A stretch of DNA of 64,000 nt from Ceratotherium simum simum (lineage: Eukaryota; Chordata; Mammalia; Perissodactyla; Rhinocerotidae). The stretch is taken from the NCBI RefSeq assembly GCF_000283155.1, contig NW_004454261.1, forward strand, positions 4,712,987 through 4,776,986, written 5' to 3'. The notes under the pieces were generated by a model. It did no database searches. It was not told where the DNA came from and saw nothing but the letters and a program-made list of their open reading frames with translations. Positions 10,885-20,690 of the stretch are shown here, in pieces. Each line of letters begins with the position of its first letter. The first letter of the stretch is position 1. Position numbers and translations under genes: made by a program.

Positions 10885-11252
10885 TAGACCACTCGTCTTA
10901 GCCAGCCAGACCTGCATACAGTCCTGGCGGGTTTGAGGAACTAAACAGCCGAGCTGGAGAAGCCCACGTGCAGTCAAAGGCAGCCTCGAGCCAACAGCCA
11001 GCAAGAAACAGGGCCCTTTGACCTCCGACCACACGGAAATAAATCCTGCAACAACCTGAGGGAGCCGAGAGCAGAGCCTTCCCCGGTGGAGCCTCCCAAT
11101 GAGCCCCCAGCCCTGGCCAACGCTGTCAATGCAGCCTGAGCAGAGGACCTGTATTTGCAACCTTTGGAAGCTGTGAGTTAATAAATGTGTGTGTTGTTCG
11201 AAGCCACTGTGCTCTGGGGATTTTGCCATGCAGCAATAGCTAACTGATACAG
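10885..11252 (+). mobile_element. Solo MaLR LTR
   Basis: The 3' part of a MaLR LTR: 'CCAGCAAGAAACAGGGCCCT', 'AATCCTGCAACAACCTGAGG', an AATAAA polyadenylation signal within TGAGTTAATAAATGTG, TTGTTCGAAGCCACTGTGCT, and the terminal AGCAATAGCTAACTGATACA. Confidence 0.75.
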
Positions 11253-11455
11253 GCTGGATGTGGTGACGGCCCCAGCCTCAGCCATTCACCCATTGTTCAT
11301 TACGTTATGTCCAGTGTGTATTTATTGGGCACTACTGTATACCACTCATTCATCCATTGATGCTGCCCCAGAAGCCCGCAGTGGGATGACTGGCCAGCAG
11401 GGGTTTCTACTGCCCAGGGCTACTCCCTGCTTCCAACCCAGTCCAGAGGGTCCTC

Positions 11456-11645
11456 GCCCCATTGGCTGACTCCATACACCCCTGACTCCATACACCCCAT
11501 TGGCTGACATCACAACGTCTCACCCCATTGGCTAATTCCATATAACCACATGATCCCAGCTTGGCCAATCAGGACTTTCTGTTACCTGGCCACAACCATT
11601 GGTTCAACAAGGACATGTGACTGAGGTTGGGCCAATCAAAACCTT
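11456..11645. repeat. CCAAT/ATTGG-rich short-period repeat
   Basis: Within ~190 bases there are CCCCATTGGCTGA (twice), CCCCATTGGCTAA, CTTGGCCAATCAGG, AACCATTGGTTCAA and TTGGGCCAATCAAA. At least part is a local duplication of CTCCATACACCCC. Several motifs match the NF-Y core, but there is no CpG island or transcript evidence here. Confidence 0.55.
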
Positions 11646-11773
11646 CCCTGGGACTTTTGCTGCCTTTCTTGGGGAAAAGGTGCTGGCCTTCTGCTGGGGC
11701 TCTTAAGCTCATGGGGGAATTTGGTCTGGGGCCGCTGGCACCATCTTTGTCCCCACAAGAGTGGAGACTGCTG

Positions 11774-12030
11774 GGGCCGGCCCGGTGGCGCAAGCAGTTA
11801 AGTGCGCGCGCTCTGCTGCGGCGGCCTGGGGTTCACCGGTTCGGATCCCAGGTGTGCACTGACACACCGCTTGGCAAGCCATGCTGTGGTGGTGTCCCAT
11901 ATAAAGTGGAGGAGGATGGGCACGGATGTTAGCCCAGGGCCAGTCTTCCTCAACAAAAAAAGAGGAGCATTGGCAGATGTTAGCACAGGGCTGATCTCCT
12001 CACAAAAGAAAAAAAAAAAAAAAAGAGAGG
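11774..12030 (+). mobile_element. ERE SINE (long subtype)
   Basis: Head GGGCCGGCCCGGTGGCGCAA, B box GGTTCGGATCCC, body 'GGCACGGATGTTAGCCCAGG' and an A tail. The duplication GGAGACTGCTG lies at 11763-11773 and 12031-12041. Confidence 0.93.
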
Positions 12031-12146
12031 GGAGACTGCTGAGGAAAAAAGCCAAGAGAGGATGGCAGAGCCAAAAGATAGAGAGGTGGATGAATCTTTG
12101 TGACATGGGGGATACTGGATCCAGCTGAACCCGAAACCAACTGGGC

Positions 12147-12355
12147 CAGTGGGTCTCAATCAGGGGTGATTCCCCACCCCCAGGGGACACTGGGCAGTGT
12201 CTGGGGACATTTGTGGTTGTCACGGCTGGGGGTGCTCCTGGCATCGAGTGGGTGGGGGCCAGGGATGCTGCTCAACCCCCCACAGTGCCGAGGATGGCTG
12301 CTCAACACAAATAAACATCTGGCCCCAAATGTCAGCATGCCGACGGGGGAGACCC
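12147..12355 (+). mobile_element. MER20 DNA transposon remnant
   Basis: Plus-oriented and nearly full length: GTGGGTCTCAATCAGGGG, 'CAGTGTCTGGGGACATTTGT', 'GGTTGTCACGGCTGGGGGTG', 'GGCATCGAGTGGGTGGGGGC', 'AGGGATGCTGCTCAACCCCC' and an end with CCCCAAATGTCAGCATGCCG. Confidence 0.85.
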
Positions 12356-12610
12356 CTTAGTTAGATGTATCCTTGGACTTTTCAGTTCCACGAGCAAGAA
12401 AATTCCCATTATGAAAAAAAAGCCAGTTTCAGTTGCGGTTTCTGTCACTCATAACCAAAAGATTCTAACCCATCCGGGAGATAAGACTCACGCAGGGGGT
12501 TTCGGAGATGGGAGCTGCAGGTGGCCGGCCTGGGTGGGCTGCATCCCAGGAGTGAAAGCCCTGCCCAAGAACAATAATGGGGAGGGGGGACGTTACTCCA
12601 ATTCCTTTTT

Positions 12611-12823
12611 TTTTTTTTTAAAGATTTTATTTTATTTTATTTTCCCCCCAAAACCCCAGTGGATAGTTGTATGTCGTAGCTGCACATCCTTCTAGTTGCT
12701 GTATGTGGGACTCGGCCTCAGGATGAACGGAGAAGCGGTGCCTCGATGCGCACCCGGGATCCGAACTCGGGCCACCAGCATCGCAGCGCGCGCACTTAAC
12801 CACCAAGCCACAGGGCCGGCCCA
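12611..12823 (-). mobile_element. ERE SINE (short subtype)
   Basis: Reverse-oriented: poly-T, TAAAGATTTTATTTTATTTT, 'CTTCTAGTTGCTGTATGTGG', 'GGGATCCGAACTCGGGCC' and ACAGGGCCGGCCC. The duplication CCAATTCCTTTTT is at 12598-12610 and 12824-12836. Confidence 0.93.
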
Positions 12824-12836
12824 CCAATTCCTTTTT

Positions 12837-13930
12837 TAAATAGGCTTAGTTTTAGATTTATGGAATAGTTGCAAAGACAGCCTGGAGACATCCTGCATGC
12901 CTGGCACCCATTTTCGCCTATTGTTAACATCTTGTATTCGTGGGGGAAATTTGTCATTGATCATTATTATGAACTCAAGTCCTCAGTTTTTTCCAGATTT
13001 CTTTAGTTTTTCCTAACATCCCTTTACTGCCCCAGGATCCCACGTGACATTCAGGCCTCACGTTTCCTGGGGCCGCTCTGGGCTCTGACGCTTCCTCAGA
13101 CCCTCTTTGTTTTTGATGATCTGGACAAGTTTGAGAAAGGTGGGAGGGTAGTTTGTAGGCTGTCCCTCTTTTGCGGTTTGCCTGGTGTTTTTCTCAGGGT
13201 GAGACCAGAGTGATGGGTTTCAGGAGGATCATGGAGATGAGGGGCCCTTCTCACCCTGTCGTATCAAGGGTCCCTCTGTCCACACGGCTGATCACAGTCA
13301 GTGGCCACAGAACCTCTTGAGCACGGGGCCCGTGGATCAGAGCCGGAACCCCAACCTGATCATTGGCGTTTGCGACTTTGGTTTAGGGTGCGAGGACAAG
13401 CTGGCTGTGACATCTATCACCCTTTGATCACCAGGGTTGATTGTTTTTTCTTCTTTTTTTTGTGTGTGTAATTCACATAACATACAATTAACCGTTTTAA
13501 AGTGTACCGCTCAGTGGCGGTCAATGCCTTCACATTGTGGTTCAACCACCACCTCTCTCTAGTTTCAAAACATTTCATCTCTCCCTAAAAACATCAGGTC
13601 CTCGTTAGCTGTCACCTCCAACCCCCTCCTCAGCCGCTGACAACCCCGAACCCACTTTCTGTCTGTGGATCTGCCTGTTCTGGACATTTCACATCAATGG
13701 AATCACACACCATGTGTCCTTCTGTGTCTGGTTCTCACTGAGCATTGTGTGTTCAAGGTCCATCCACGGTGTGGCTGTGTCAGGGCTTCACTCCTTTTCA
13801 TGGCTGCGTCATATTCCAGTGTGTGGATGGAGATGTGTTTATCTGCTCACCTGCTGAAGTACATCTGTGTTGTTTGCACTTCTTTGCTATTACAAATTGT
13901 GCTGCTATGAATGTATTTGTTTTTTTTTAA
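12837..13930 (-). repeat. L1M 3' UTR and 3' end
   Basis: The first half (to ~13340) is an L1M 3'-UTR-like segment: GGAATAGTTGCAAAGACAGC, 'TCTTTGTTTTTGATGATCTG', 'GAGACCAGAGTGATGGGTTT'. The second half (13450-13930) is the recurrent 3' module (CTTTCTGTCTGTGGATCTGC, 'CATTTCACATCAATGGAATC', 'GTCCATCCACGGTGTGGCTG'). They may be one insertion or two adjacent fragments. Confidence 0.75.
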
Positions 13931-13999
13931 ACTGTTTTACCCTAAAGTCCTCACCACTTCCTGAGCCCTGCTCCAAACGCTTAACATCTCCTGGTACTC

Positions 14000-14165
14000 A
14001 ACAAATTCTCTCAAAAACCCTCCGAGAGAGGTACTATGATTATCCCCATTTTATAGGTGGGCAAACTGAGGCACAGAGAGGTTAAGTCACTTGCCTGGAG
14101 TCACACAGCCACTGGGTGGGAGAGCTGGAATTGAACCCAGGAAGTCTTAACCCTCATGCTCTGCA
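14000..14165 (-). mobile_element. MIR SINE
   Basis: Minus-oriented MIR core: TTATCCCCATTTTATAGGTG, 'CAAACTGAGGCACAGAGAGG', 'AGTCACACAGCCACTGGGTG' and 'GAATTGAACCCAGG'. Confidence 0.85.
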
Positions 14166-14860
14166 GCTGAAGCTCTGCTCTGTCGGTCATCCTTGCAGCC
14201 CTAGGGACATGAGATGACCAGCAGGGGAGGAAAAACGTCCCAAACCAGATCCAATACCCATCCCCAAATTCTCACCTGTTGGAACCCAGCTTCCCATCCG
14301 TGCCCTGCAGGTTGTGATGGGGACGCCCAACCTGGGGCTGGAGAGCCTGGCTCCTTGCTAAGCGCAGGGTCTGGAGGGTGGTGGGACCCACACAGTTCTC
14401 CAAATGCCCCTGATGCCCCGCGGGAGCCTGGCCCCCTCTCGAGCCGCTGGGACCTGGACGTGAGTCAACCCGGCCCCAGCAGCCCTGGAATTTCCCTTTG
14501 GGGCCAGGCAGAGCCAAGGTGGAGGTTCAGGAAGTCCCAGCACAGGTGACATCAGCTCTCGGGCCTGGGGCCGTCTACACCCAGAGGACAGCCGGGGGAA
14601 GGGGGGAGGGGCAGGGTCTCGTCCACCTGCTCGGACCCTCAGCTGGCACTCATGTTGCAGGGACCTGCCCGGGAAGGGCCAACGCGTTGGTGCCCTGAAC
14701 GGCAGGGGCGTCCCACTCTTCGTGGTCTCTTGTGTCCCTGGCGACCCAGGAGGCACCCCAAGAATGCTTCTTACATGAGTGCACAGCCCCAAACAGGGGG
14801 GCGGCCTTGTCTCCCTCCGCCTCACCCACCTTGCAGCCCAGCCATCCTCCTCCTTGGGCC
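14166..14860. other. Intergenic sequence, nothing recognised
   Basis: GC-rich, with overlapping open frames on both strands that do not resemble known proteins. No splice-flanked coding segment was found. Confidence 0.4.
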
Positions 14861-15440
14861 CTCTACCCTCCGACGCCCACCCCCGCCCCGTGCTGTGCTC
14901 GAAACCCTCCATGGCTCTCCATCGCCCTGGGGACTGGGTGAGGGGGCATCCTGAGGGTCCTCACCTCCACCCCAACTCTTCTCCAGCCACACCTGGCTCA
15001 CTATGGGCCCTTGACAGAGAGAAATGCAAAGTCTGGCTCCTTCCTCTGGCTTCGGGGCAGCAGCTCAGTCTCCTCTGGCCTCCGTCTTGCCACCAGATGA
15101 GCCTTCAGAGATGTGGCCCCTCTGCCCCATCCGGTCCAGCACTGCGGGCAGATCCAGTCCCACCCCCACCGATCCAGCCCCACCCCCACCGTACCACTCC
15201 ATTGCTCTATAACCATCAATGGCCCCCTACTGCCCCAGGATAAAGGCCTCGTCTTGGCTTTCTGGACCCCCCATTACCACCCCTCCCCCTTCCCAGCCTC
15301 ACTGCCCTGCCCCTGCACACGCTCCCTGGATGCTTTCCCCGCTCTGGGCCGTTGCACGTGCTGTGCCCTCTCCCTGCCAGTCCTTCTCCTCTGGGGTGGA
15401 CTGCTGATCTTCCTCCTCCTTCACGCCTGCTCCCCAACCT
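14861..15440 (+). repeat. L2 LINE fragment
   Basis: Fits the L2 reverse-transcriptase 3' part: 'GAAACCCTCCATGGCTCTCC', 'ACTGCCCCAGGATAAAGGCC', 'CCGTTGCACGTGCTGTGCCC', 'CTTCTCCTCTGGGGTGGACT'. Degenerate. Confidence 0.6.
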
Positions 15441-15794
15441 CAGGGCCCAGCCTGGGGGGTGCTGGCTCTGGTGTCGCCTTTAACTCCCACAGCCCTGGTG
15501 TCCCAGCCTCGGTGCAGAGGCTGGAAGACCTGTCTGGGGCGGATCTCAAACCCGTTGGACGGGTTTGCTGGTTGCTGAAGTCGTCCTGGCTCAGAGGCAG
15601 CCCTGGCGGGGCCTGGCAGGATCCTGCTCACGGGTCAGGCTGGGCAGGGAGGGAGCCGAGGGAGGCGCAGGGCCCTGGAACCCGCCAGCCAGCGCCGCCT
15701 GAGGACACCTCAGGGCAAGTGGCAGGTGGGCCGGGTACAGGGAGGGCGTGGTGGCTGGACAGGGCGGGTCGGCTCGGGGAGGGCAGCTGACGGG

Positions 15795-15950
15795 TGACAG
15801 AGACACAAGGTCAGACAGACTCAGAGACATGGGAACAGAGAGAGACGTGGAGAGAGAGAGACACTGAATCTGACAGACAGAGACACGGAGAGACAGAGAA
15901 TCTGAGAGACACAGAGAGAGACCAAGAGAGACGGGGAGAAAGGCCAAGGA
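15795..15950. repeat. GAGACA-type simple repeat
   Basis: Purine-rich tandem sequence built on GAGACAGAGA and GACACAGAGAGA variants. The opposite strand gives a long Ser/Leu-rich open frame with no biological support. Confidence 0.85.
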
Positions 15951-16665
15951 GGCACAGACATGGCTTGTGTGACCGGGCCAGGCCCTGGGGCTCCTGCCTC
16001 AGTTTCCCCTTCTGCACCACAAGGAGGGCCGGACTGGGGCTTGAGGGATAAAGAAGAGGAGGAGGAGAGGGAAGGGGTGGGCAGGCGGGAACCGAGCTGT
16101 GGGCCGGGGGCAGCAAGGGGAAGTGTGTGGAAAGGAGAAGTGGCAAGGGACCGGGCGGGAGGGAGGAGGTGCTCCCGAGGCTCGGGAACGCCGGGGCTTT
16201 CCAGAATGTGGAGAAACAGGAAGTTGCTCCGTCCCACCCCAGCTCTGTGGGGGCCCGCCAGCCCACCTGCCCCATCTCACCTGGCTCCTCCTCCCTGGGC
16301 GCGCCCTCTGCCTGCCTCGGTCTCCCCGACTGCACAGGAGTCCTTCCCAAAGGGGAAACTGAGGCTGGGGGCGGGGGGCCTCCAGGGGGTACTTCCCAGG
16401 TGGGGAAACTGAGGGGCAGCCGGAGAATCTCGCCATCGACTCACAGCGAAGCCCCCAGGGCCCCGACCTCAGGGTCTGCCAGCAGTTCTCTGCAGCCTGA
16501 AACAATTCAAACCGTGAGCGCTGACCTGGGCCTTCGGGAGCCACGATGGCGCCCACTTAGCAGACAGAACAGAGGCCCAGAGAGAGGCAGCCGCTCACCC
16601 AGGCCCCCAAGCCCAACTCTGGGACCCCATTTCTGTCTGCGGCCTCCCCACATCAGGTCGCCTGA
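15951..16665. other. Intergenic sequence with MIR-like scraps
   Basis: GGGAAACTGAGGCTGG and similar strings at 16355-16420 and CAGAGGCCCAGAGAGAGG near 16570 hint at MIR remnants in minus orientation. No gene was recognised. Confidence 0.35.
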
Positions 16666-16672
16666 TGTCACC

Positions 16673-16845
16673 AATAAAAACACAGGACTTCCCCCGTTGG
16701 ATGGGAATTTCAGATACATGGAGGCCGCCTCGTTAGCATAAGCATATCCCAAATACTGCCTGGGACATACGGACACTGAAAAATTATTCTTTGTGTCCTT
16801 GAAATTCAAACTTCAAAGCCTGTATTCTACCTGGCGACGCTACTC
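16673..16845. mobile_element. Palindromic DNA-transposon-like element, copy 1
   Basis: The left part (ACACAGGACTTCCCCC ... GGGAATTTCAGATAC ... GCATATCCCAAATACTG) and the right part (TGGGACATACGGACACTG ... CCTTGAAATTCAAAC ... AAAGCCTGTATT) are imperfect reverse complements about a centre near 16755. A second copy is at 35985-36150. Confidence 0.55.
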
Positions 16846-17224
16846 CCAGGAGCCTGGCCAGAGGGCCTGGGGGGACACTCCGGGGGGCACTGCACCAGAT
16901 GGGGGAGCGGGAGGGCTTGGGGGTGGAAGGTCTTTGACCTCCAACAGAGCCTCACCAGAAAGACCTCTGGCCTTCCGTGAGGCCTGTCCCCACGTCTGAC
17001 CAGCTGGGCATGCCCCCGGCCCCGGAGGGTTCCTTTTGCAGCCTGAGCCAGGAGAGCTGGGGCCGCCAGGGCCCAGCCGTGCATCAGCACAGCCCCAAAC
17101 CCCTCCTCTCTGGACCTCCAACCTCAGGCCTCCTCATTATTATTATCACACTGAACTCTTTTTAGGTGACCCCGTGGACTTTTCCCAGGAAAGATTCGGA
17201 AGCTCCCTTGGAAACATGCATACT

Positions 17225-17350
17225 GGCCAGACACTAGGCGCTGTCTGAACAACCTAGGGGGTAGCAACTATTGTTATCACCATCCCCATTTTACAGGTGG
17301 TGAAACGGAGGCACAGAGAGGTTAAGTAACCTCCCGGGGGTCACACAGCA
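17225..17350 (-). mobile_element. MIR SINE
   Basis: CCATCCCCATTTTACAGGTG, 'GAAACGGAGGCACAGAGAGG', 'TTAAGTAACCTCCCGGGGGT' and 'CACACAGCATGTAACCAGAG' match the minus-strand MIR core. Confidence 0.85.
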
Positions 17351-18050
17351 TGTAACCAGAGCTGCACCGAGCGCCGGGCCTCGAGCTTCAGAACACTGTT
17401 CCTTCTGCTCTCCCAGGCTGTCTCTTTTGATTCCCTGGAAATCCCCACATCTGACTAATTCCCTAGACATCCCCAGAGTTGGCAGATTCCTCCACGCTGA
17501 GATGGCTGGACCCACCCCGGCCTGGGCAAACTGCCCCCATCTCAGGCAAAATTACCCATCAAGACCTCGTGGTTTCCCGAGGTGGACGTGGCAGAGGTTG
17601 AGTCCACGCCTCCCCGAGGCTCTCTCTGTGACCTCGGACTGGCTATTGAACAGGGCTGCGCCTCCGTGTCCCCACCAGCAAAATGCAGGTAATACCCGTC
17701 CCCACCTCCGAGGGCCTCGGTGGGAACAGGCCGGCTTCGTGGGTGTCCTACTCGGGACTACACCCTGGCCCCACGTGCTGGGGGCCCCATGCTCAGTTTA
17801 ACGCTCCGCTGTCGCCGTCTCAAAATTCTTAATACATTTTGAACAAGGGGCCCCGAAAATCGTGTGGCTGGTTCCATGCGGGAGGAAATGGGAAAAGGCA
17901 ATCGGATGCTCTCTCCTCCCCAGATCTGCTCACTCACCCTTTTAAATCTTAAGTGTCTGTTGCTCAATTTGATTGCTTTTCATGAGTTGTGAAAAGTAGT
18001 TTCAAAGTCAAGGTTACAACCCAAATTGCCAAAAACTATGCATACCAAAG
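17351..18050. other. Intergenic sequence, nothing recognised
   Basis: No gene. A short MIR-like phrase in plus orientation ('TCACTTCTCCTCTCTGGGTC', TCAGTTTCCCCATCTG) starts just after this interval at 18067-18107. Confidence 0.35.
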
Positions 18051-18173
18051 CAAGGTCGCTCTGGATAAATCACTTCTCCTCTCTGGGTCTCAGTTTCCCC
18101 ATCTGCTCTCTTGTGCTTGTGGATTTGGGGACAGGGGGTCCTTGCGCTGAATTTTGTAGGGCAAACAGGTTTT

Positions 18174-18380
18174 TTTTTTTTTTAATTTACTTTTCCCCCA
18201 AAGCCCCAGTAGATAGTTGTATGTCATAGTTGCACATCCCTCTAGCTGCTTAGTTGCTGTATGTGGGATGCGGCCTCAGCATGGCTGGAGAAGCAGTGCA
18301 TCGGTGCGAGCCTGGGATCCGAACCCAGGCCGCCAGCATCGGAGCGCACGCACTTAACTGCTAAGCCATGGGGCCGGCCC
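18174..18380 (-). mobile_element. ERE SINE (short subtype)
   Basis: Reverse-oriented with an 8-bp internal duplication-like insertion (CTGCTTAGTTGCTG). The head ends GGGGCCGGCCC. The duplication GGCAAACAGGTTT lies at 18160-18172 and 18381-18393. Confidence 0.92.
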
Positions 18381-18454
18381 GGCAAACAGGTTTTAAACAT
18401 ACTCGTCTCTCTTACCAGACCAGGCCTTTGAACAGCTTTTACTTTAACCGGGCT

Positions 18455-18768
18455 GTCCTTCCTATGCTTATTTGTCTGGTAAACTCCTACTTGAACTTCA
18501 AAGCCCCAGCTTCAACATCCTCTCCTCCATGCAGCCCTCCATGATGCGAGCTTCATGAGCTGAGACTTTACTCCTCCCTGGGTCCCGGGCCTGATCTTAC
18601 AGATGAGAGCGTCTGGTCCTGGCTCTGTCTCTCCTAGACTGTGGACTTCCTGAGGGCAGGGCTGAGAATTGAGTCCTCTCCAGGGCCCCAGCTTTGCCCA
18701 GCTCAAGGCCAGGCACAGAGCAGCATCTATAAGAGTTCATTGAATGAATAAACAAGCCCGTGGAGAGG
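18455..18768 (+). repeat. L2 LINE 3' end
   Basis: CTAGACTGTGGACTTCCTGA, 'GGGCAGGGCTGAGAATTGAG', 'GCCAGGCACAGAGCAGC' and the tail TTCATTGAATGAATAAA are the conserved L2 terminus. Confidence 0.85.
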
Positions 18769-19360
18769 TGACCTCTAATTTTAGGGGGTTGGGATGGGTG
18801 CAGAGGCCTCTGGCTGGTGGTGAGGTCGGCCCAGGGAAACTGTGGCAGCTTCACTGCTGAAAACTCCGCTGGGGAAGGGGTGGTGTGCCCCACACTGGGT
18901 CTGCCTGAACCGCCCCGGCCCACTCCGTGGTGGGTCCAATGGGCTCGAGTCACAGGAAAGCTGCCGTCTGTGCCAGTGCTGAGTCCCGCCCTCTTCCTGG
19001 CAATGCAGTTGGCAAATCCCGGCACCGTTTGCATCAGGCCCCTGGAAGCCCTGTTGGGGAAGGAGGTGGCCAGCAGGGGAGCCTGCCTGAGAGGCTCCTG
19101 CTCTCTTGGGGTGGCCCCTAGGACTCACCAGACCCCCAACCCCTGTGTGCCAGGCTCTGTTTTCTTAGGGCGGGGAGGCAATAGAGAGAGAGCATGACTG
19201 GGTGGGGAGGCAGGGAGTCTCTGAGGAGGGGGCTTTAGAGCCAAGATTGGGGTTTTACAAGAACCCCAGCAGTTTCAAGGTCAGGGGTGAGAGTGCAGCA
19301 GGGTCGGGGGGGCACAGCCCGTGCAAAGGCCTGGAGATGGGACTGCTTGGATTCTGTCCT
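18769..19360. other. Intergenic sequence upstream of the SBNO2 promoter
   Basis: No element or gene recognised except a MIR-like tail near 19140-19190 (GTGTGCCAGGCTCTGTTTTC). CpG density starts to climb after 19400. Confidence 0.4.
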
Positions 19361-19361
19361 A

Positions 19362-19460
19362 ATGTTGCAGAGGAGGAAACTGGGGCTCGCCAGGGTAAGC
19401 CTCCGGCCAAGGTCCCAACAGCACAGGCGGGGGTGGGATTCGAACCCGGGGACAACAGAG
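19362..19460 (-). mobile_element. MIR SINE fragment
   Basis: GCAGAGGAGGAAACTGGGGC and 'GGGATTCGAACCCGGGG' fit the minus-strand MIR/tRNA-like head, just upstream of the CpG island. Confidence 0.55.
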
Positions 19461-19489
19461 TCCGAGCCCCTCGGAAGGCGGGGGCCTCC

Positions 19490-19700
19490 AGGAGCCCAGG
19501 GGCGAAGGCAGGCCTCGGTGGCCCCGCCCCGCCACAGACCCCGCCCACCACAGGCCCCGCCCCCGCGGCATGACCGGAAGTGCGCGGGGCCCCCAAGATG
19601 GCGCCTGAAACCCGGAAGTGAGCGCGGCGGCGGCGAAGCGCGGAGAAACTGAGGCGCCGCGGGCTCCGCGCCCGGCCGGACCCGGGTCCGAGGTGAGGCG
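19490..19700 (+). promoter_or_regulatory. SBNO2: TATA-less CpG-island promoter of SBNO2
   Basis: Dense CpG with three GC boxes (CCCCGCCCCGCC, CCCCGCCCA, GCCCCGCCCCCGCGG) between 19520 and 19566. There are two ETS-type sites, ACCGGAAGTG at 19573-19582 and CCCGGAAGTG at 19611-19620, and a YY1-type AAGATGGCGCC at 19595-19605. No TATA box is seen. This combination is typical of housekeeping mammalian promoters, and YY1 sites of this form usually sit just downstream of the start site, so transcription probably begins around 19575-19595 on the + strand. It points toward the SBNO2 coding exons. Assignment to SBNO2 is by position and orientation; no cDNA supports it here. Confidence 0.7.
19590..19692 (+). 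other. SBNO2: Probable non-coding exon 1 (5' UTR) of SBNO2
   Basis: Downstream of the GC and ETS sites the sequence ends in a good donor, CCGAG|GTGAGG, after 19692. The start is not defined by sequence and is set near the YY1 motif. If transcription starts upstream of 19598, the exon carries a 7-codon upstream frame (ATG at 19598, TGA at 19619-19621). The donor would join to the acceptor at 33326, giving intron 1 of about 13.6 kb, which contains the first assembly gap. Confidence 0.55.
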
Positions 19701-19719
19701 CGTGCGGCCCGACCCCCGC

Positions 19720-19936
19720 NNNNNNNNNNNNNNNNNNNNNNNNNNNNNNNNNNNNNNNNNNNNNNNNNNNNNNNNNNNNNNNNNNNNNNNNNNNNNNNNN
19801 NNNNNNNNNNNNNNNNNNNNNNNNNNNNNNNNNNNNNNNNNNNNNNNNNNNNNNNNNNNNNNNNNNNNNNNNNNNNNNNNNNNNNNNNNNNNNNNNNNNN
19901 NNNNNNNNNNNNNNNNNNNNNNNNNNNNNNNNNNNN
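19720..19936. other. Assembly gap (217 N)
   Basis: A run of N begins 27 bases after the exon 1 donor. The right flank is in the middle of a 25-bp tandem repeat, so the gap is probably a collapsed or unassembled part of that repeat and its true length is unknown. Confidence 0.99.
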
Positions 19937-20690
19937 CCGGCGCGACCCCCGACCCCGCCCTCCGGCGCGACCCCCGACCGCTCTCCGCCGTGAACCCTGA
20001 CCCCGCCCTCCGCCGTGAACCCTGACCCCGCCCTCCGCCGCGACCCCCGACCGCGCTCTCCGCCGTGAACCCAGACTCCGCCTTCCTCCGCGACCGCCGA
20101 CCCCCTTCTGCGCCGTGAACGCTAACCCCGCCCTCCTCCGCGACCCCCGACCGCGCTCTCCGCCTTGAACCCTGACTCCGCCCTCCTCCGCGACCCCCGA
20201 CCCCGCTCTGCGCCGTGAACACTAACCCCGCCCTTCTCCGCGACCCCCGACCGCGCTCTCCGCCGTGAAGCCTGACTCTGCTCTCTGCGACCCCCGACCC
20301 TGCCCTCCTCGGTGATCTCCGACCCCCCTCTCCGCCGCGACCCCTGACCTGCCCTTCTCGGTGACCCTCCACCCCGCTCATCGGTGATTCCCTGACACCT
20401 CCCTTCTTGGTGACTTCTATCCCACGCTCCTTGGTGACCCCCGAACTTTACTTCTTTGGTGATCCTTGACCCCGCACTTCTCGGTGACCCTCCAGCACCT
20501 TGTGACCCCCTGGAACCTACTCCTCCGTGATTCCCTGACTCGTCCCTTCTTGTGATCCTCAACACCCTGCCCGTCGCTGACCCCAGCTCCTCCCTTTCTG
20601 GGGGGCCCCTCCTCTCCCCCCATCTTGGTGACCCCTGACCCCAGGCTCCCTGGGGATTCCTGTCCCATCCTCCTTAGTGTCCCCTTTCCC
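19937..20690. repeat. Minisatellite, 25-bp unit with 50-bp dimers
   Basis: The unit is close to CCGCCGTGAACCCTGACCCC plus GCCCT (25 bp). In the middle section units alternate between a GTGAACCCTGAC type and a GCGACCCCCGAC type, giving a 50-bp higher-order period. About 26 copies can be followed; they are most alike near the gap and decay into scattered GGTGACCCC phrases by ~20690. It is CpG-rich near the gap and lies just inside intron 1 of SBNO2. Confidence 0.85.

Noticed and set aside
15216..16000. Ser/Leu-rich minus-strand reading frame in the GAGACA region
   Set aside because: It is the complement of a simple repeat, with no start context or conservation.
19359..20381. A 340-codon minus-strand frame near the SBNO2 promoter
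   Set aside because: It crosses the first gap and the 25-bp repeat, with low-complexity Arg/Gly/Ser sequence. It is an artefact of repeats and GC content.
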